From positions 1 to 64,000 of the forward strand of contig CAYGTC010000001.1 of NCBI GenBank assembly GCA_964352735.1: a stretch of 64,000 bases of DNA, given 5' to 3'. This document shows positions 60,527 through 64,000 of the stretch, piece after piece. The DNA is from NORP309 sp964352735 (lineage in GTDB: Bacteria; Pseudomonadota; Gammaproteobacteria; Xanthomonadales; Marinicellaceae). The notes under the pieces were generated by a model, which searched no databases, was not told the origin of the DNA, and saw nothing but the letters and a program-made list of their open reading frames with translations. Position numbers and translations under genes: made by a program. How positions within the stretch are numbered: position 1 is the first letter of the stretch; the number at the start of each line of letters is the position of its first letter.

Positions 60527-63500
60527 TTATAACTCTTCTGCCTCAATTAAGTTAATGACGGGATCATCCCAACTGCCTGTCACTTTATACACAATTTTAC
60601 CCAGTTTTTTCAAATCTTTTCTAAACAATCCTTGAACAAATAATCCTGCTGCGGCACCAACTGCTCCACCTGTAATTGCACCTATAGTTGGCAACACTCT
60701 GCCTACACGAGGTGTCACTGTGACCGTTTGATTGTAATCCTGATCAGCAAGGCCAGTTTGACCTGTTACAATAATTTTAGCACTGGAGGAATCTATTACA
60801 AACGAATCTGTATATGCTTTGCCATTTTCTAAAATAAAGTCACCTTCCATGCGTTCAAACCGTAAACCCTTACTGAATACATCTCTAAAATCCAAAATCA
60901 GTCGCCGAGGCAAGTTGGTAAGGCTGAACAATCCCAACACCCTACCTACGCCAGGCTTAGCATCAACAACCTCTCCTCGCCCTATTTCTATACGCATTTG
61001 ACCATCTATACTACTGATTTCAAATTGACTCGGAAAATCTGGCCATTGCGCCTGTAAATCAATAATGGTGTTGGCTTGACTTATTGGTGCTTCAAAACCC
61101 AAATTTTGTAAAAATGTTGCCAAGTCTTTTGACGTCATAATTATGTCAAATTTTGACAGCCCATTGGTACCAAAATCTCTTGTCCATTCTCCATTAATAT
61201 TCAATGACAAAAGGTCTGAGACTGTTGCAAATTTCTCAACCCTTATTCCATTATTGACGGGTCTGACTTCTATCACTGATTCTCCTAATGGAATCCCGTC
61301 ATATATGAAATCATCTATCCTTATGTGTAAGGCAGGATATTTTGATGACACTGATGTTGCAGATTCAACCTCAGAAACCTCATCAACTTTTTTCCAATGT
61401 AATTTTTGCAATTGCACAATGATTCCTTTTTTATCAATGTCATCTGCTAACATTATATTACCAGCTATTTCTTCTCCTTGAATGGCAAAATTCATCCCTT
61501 CAGGTATTTTGGATACGGTAATATCGACATCCAATAAGGTTCTTGACATAAAAATAAGCTCATTAACATGCATGGACATATTATCAAAGGGTAAACTTGT
61601 TGATTTACCGTATGATTCACCACCACTATTACTGGTCAAAAGGGTAATCCATTTATCAACATCAAGCACATCAATCTCACCACCAAAATCCTCTTCAAAG
61701 TTACCGAAATTCAATTTATTTAACTCAAAAACATTGGTTTGTAAGTCCATTGTAAAATAGGATTCTAATTTATCATCAAAGGCCACATACCAACCTGTGT
61801 CAGTACAAGGCAATTCGCAAGTGATAAAAAATGGGCTGATCTTGTCCACAGGTTTTAACAAAGGCTCTGGTGTATCTAGGGCAATTCCAACCAAATCTGA
61901 TTTGGCACTGAATTTTAATGGCTCATCTCCCGGATTATTGATCGAAAAACTCCATAATGATTCTCCATTTGCAGGCAGTGCAAACCCTAATGAGCGTTCG
62001 AAATCCTCAATGGCATAACGGCCTTGTAATAAAACGTCTATAGAAGTCTCTTGTCTTGGTGTATTGAGTATCTGTCCCGTTACAGCCACATCTCTTTGCA
62101 AAAATTGTGATGATAAATCATTAAACTTCAACGAAAATCCCTTAAAGCCAAGTTTACCCTTTAAGTTTTGCAAGTCAAACTGTCCCATTGTAAAATCTGT
62201 CTCTAGAAATTGAATCCATCCTTCTGGCTCAACCTTAGCGTCTTTATTCTCCAAAGGGATATCCAATACTACATGGGTATTGTGTAAACCCGATAATATG
62301 ATTTCCTGATTTAATATGTCTAATCCTTTGCTCATTGGCGACTGCTCAAGAAAGTCTAGCAAATAATTGTCTTGGCCTACGGCGTCAACAATCACTTCAA
62401 CACTTGGACTTTTAAAATCTCTAATGATAGCAAAAACGTCTTTAATATTGGCATCAAGTACTCGCCCCTTCTGAGAATCTACTGTCAATGTATTATTGAT
62501 GGTTTCAACGGTTGCATCAAAACCTTTTAAAACAGGCCAATCCTCGTGATATTTGATTTGAGCATCACGCATCTTAGATCGCGTAATAAAAATGCCCTGA
62601 TTACCTTTGAATGGCGCTTGATTAACAAAACCATGATATAAAATCATGCCTTTTTCTACTTCTCCCGACATCAATGCTTGATCCAGAAAATTGAGCACAG
62701 ATGGCCCCCAGGTAATTGATGGCCAATATTTATATAGCTGATTGGTTTGAGCATGGTGTACAGCAAAAGTTAAATCTAAAAAAAGCGTTTCTTCATAATT
62801 AAAACGCGCTGCACCGTCAATAATAAAGTCCTGACAATCACACCACAATGATTTGATTTTGACATCTAAATCATCATCTTGCATTGAAGTTTGTAATGTC
62901 AACAGTAATTTGTTCCACTTTATCGTACCTCTAATGATATCAGGCAATGTGGCTGAACCATCATTGGAGTCTATTAGTAATCTGATTTGCTCATCATCTA
63001 AACTGACATGGCCAGACAACTGGCTAAAAACGCCAAAGTCCATACTAAAATCCAATTGATCAAAGCCAACACTTCCATCAATAACACGGCGTAAATCAAC
63101 ATCATATTTGATGTCAACATCAGTTAATTTGCCATTGATAACCAATTGCTCAAAATCACTGTCAGCAATATTTAAGACTTGTGCAATCGATTTCAATAAT
63201 GGAATGTCCAAAACATCTGCAGAGATACCAATGATGTTATCTTGTCTATATAGATCCACAATGATTTCATCTTGTGAAATAAATTCAGTCTTAATATTCT
63301 TTATGGTCAATACAGCCTTCCAGTTTCGGTTGGTGCCCCGGTATAATAATTCTGCCTGACCAGTAATGCCTCTTTGATTTGTATCCTCAGATGTTTTTAA
63401 TTCCGCTTTAGCCAGCATACTATTAATATTGCCTTTGGCTGTAGAAACCCACATCTGAGCATCAACAATCGCATCAGGTAAGAATTTTTTTTGGATCAAT

Positions 63501-64000
63501 TGACCCAAATCATTGAGTGATAAATCTTGAACTTGTAAATACCATTGTGCTTGTTTTAATATATCATAATGTTCATCAGCTATCACTTTAATGATTATGT
63601 TTTCTGCAACGCCTTTTGAGTCCAACTCCATGGCAAAAGCTGATTTATTCCCAATTTTTTTGGCCAGAATCTGTGAATTAATGGTACTGGTTTTATCGTG
63701 AAGCACATCAAATATGTTCAATTTTAAATCTTTAACTGACAAAGTACCTGTAGCTAACAGGCTTTCAACTTTATCGGATAAGCTTTCTTGATTTTTTCCG
63801 CCTTCTGTAAATACCAACTCACCAGAATTTTGAAGCTCAACATCTATTTCTATTGTACTGATGCCCAGATATATGCCTGTTGCACCATTTGGGATGAGGT
63901 ATTCAATAAGGTTTAATGTCAGCGTCGCCTGCCCTATTGCAATTTCTTCATCATCCTTTATCGTCATCCCTTGAATGGTAAATCGAGGTCCAAGTCCATT
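60527..64000 (-). CDS. YhdP-like AsmA-family protein (5' end outside window)
   Basis: The C-terminal 1157 residues of a large AsmA-type protein; the frame is open to the window edge (NGLGPRFTIQG precedes the first in-window Met), so the N-terminal part is cut off. It has the repeated beta-groove pattern of AsmA/YhdP proteins that carry phospholipids between the membranes. The C-terminus (GRVLPTIGAITGGAVGAAAGLFVQGLFRKDL, GSWDDPVINLIE) matches the YhdP end. It is followed by a PqiA-like gene, a fitting partner. In E. coli YhdP is about 1266 residues, so only about 100 are missing here. Confidence 0.85.
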   Translation of the reverse strand, partial: NGLGPRFTIQGMTIKDDEEIAIGQATLTLNLIEYLIPNGATGIYLGISTIEIDVELQNSGELVFTEGGKNQESLSDKVESLLATGTLSVKDLKLNIFDVLHDKTSTINSQILAKKIGNKSAFAMELDSKGVAENIIIKVIADEHYDILKQAQWYLQVQDLSLNDLGQLIQKKFLPDAIVDAQMWVSTAKGNINSMLAKAELKTSEDTNQRGITGQAELLYRGTNRNWKAVLTIKNIKTEFISQDEIIVDLYRQDNIIGISADVLDIPLLKSIAQVLNIADSDFEQLVINGKLTDVDIKYDVDLRRVIDGSVGFDQLDFSMDFGVFSQLSGHVSLDDEQIRLLIDSNDGSATLPDIIRGTIKWNKLLLTLQTSMQDDDLDVKIKSLWCDCQDFIIDGAARFNYEETLFLDLTFAVHHAQTNQLYKYWPSITWGPSVLNFLDQALMSGEVEKGMILYHGFVNQAPFKGNQGIFITRSKMRDAQIKYHEDWPVLKGFDATVETINNTLTVDSQKGRVLDANIKDVFAIIRDFKSPSVEVIVDAVGQDNYLLDFLEQSPMSKGLDILNQEIILSGLHNTHVVLDIPLENKDAKVEPEGWIQFLETDFTMGQFDLQNLKGKLGFKGFSLKFNDLSSQFLQRDVAVTGQILNTPRQETSIDVLLQGRYAIEDFERSLGFALPANGESLWSFSINNPGDEPLKFSAKSDLVGIALDTPEPLLKPVDKISPFFITCELPCTDTGWYVAFDDKLESYFTMDLQTNVFELNKLNFGNFEEDFGGEIDVLDVDKWITLLTSNSGGESYGKSTSLPFDNMSMHVNELIFMSRTLLDVDITVSKIPEGMNFAIQGEEIAGNIMLADDIDKKGIIVQLQKLHWKKVDEVSEVESATSVSSKYPALHIRIDDFIYDGIPLGESVIEVRPVNNGIRVEKFATVSDLLSLNINGEWTRDFGTNGLSKFDIIMTSKDLATFLQNLGFEAPISQANTIIDLQAQWPDFPSQFEISSIDGQMRIEIGRGEVVDAKPGVGRVLGLFSLTNLPRRLILDFRDVFSKGLRFERMEGDFILENGKAYTDSFVIDSSSAKIIVTGQTGLADQDYNQTVTVTPRVGRVLPTIGAITGGAVGAAAGLFVQGLFRKDLKKLGKIVYKVTGSWDDPVINLIEAEEL

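Noticed and set aside
1..64000. CRISPR arrays, tRNA and rRNA genes, prophage genes
   Set aside because: No regularly spaced direct repeats, no tRNA cloverleaf and no phage or rRNA sequence was recognised; I could not run a dedicated scan.

Overview
The window is AT-rich chromosomal DNA from a Gammaproteobacterium. Diagnostic genes are a gammaproteobacterial SerRS, DnaQ overlapping RnhA, MnmA-HflD, the AmgK-MurU cell-wall recycling pair, type II secretion GspL/M/N, a second-type EF-G, MtfA and a YhdP-like AsmA protein. Low GC, many secreted hydrolases and sigma/kinase pairs suggest a marine, Marinicella-like lineage; that assignment is inference. No rRNA, tRNA, CRISPR array, prophage or intact transposase was seen.

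Layout. 1-7 kb: a small secreted protein, serS, dnaQ/rnhA, fabI and a gspL-gspM-gspN tail. 7-16 kb: an envelope locus in two minus-strand units, [VolA-like lipase, DUF1302 barrel, DUF1329] and [YCF48-like, RND/MMPL exporter], separated by a strong terminator. 16-26 kb: DASS transporter, amgK-murU, a secreted alpha/beta hydrolase, nudJ-mnmA-hflD-GNAT, a divergent PRA isomerase-like protein and a 2OG-Fe(II) oxygenase. 26-34 kb is accessory: a subtilase facing a second 2OG oxygenase across a perfect FNR-type box, two 5'-truncated genes joined head to head, several small inverted-repeat elements, and two paralogous outer-membrane barrels. 34-39.6 kb: the sufR-B-C-D-S iron-sulphur operon. 40-50 kb: a diheme-type secreted protein, a TPR Ser/Thr kinase with an ECF sigma factor, a deoxynucleoside kinase, an M61 peptidase, decayed sequence and a beta-helix gene with an in-frame stop. 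50-64 kb: an FG-GAP secreted protein, a second ECF sigma/TPR-kinase pair (the kinase split by a 1-nt frameshift in an A-run), mtfA, EF-G type II, a PqiA-like membrane protein and a YhdP-like protein running off the edge.

Themes. (1) A family of IS630/Tc1-mariner-like miniature elements with TA ends lies between genes; one sits exactly inside the stop codons shared by two convergent genes. (2) Both ECF sigma factors carry Thr/Ser where ordinary ECFs have the acidic DAED motif, and both are encoded beside Ser/Thr kinases, as in the phospho-activated EcfP/PknT system. (3) The lipase-DUF1302-DUF1329-YCF48-RND set looks like a trans-envelope lipid-handling machine. (4) Several genes are broken (truncation junction, amber codon, frameshift), showing active decay or, for single-base cases, possible sequence error.
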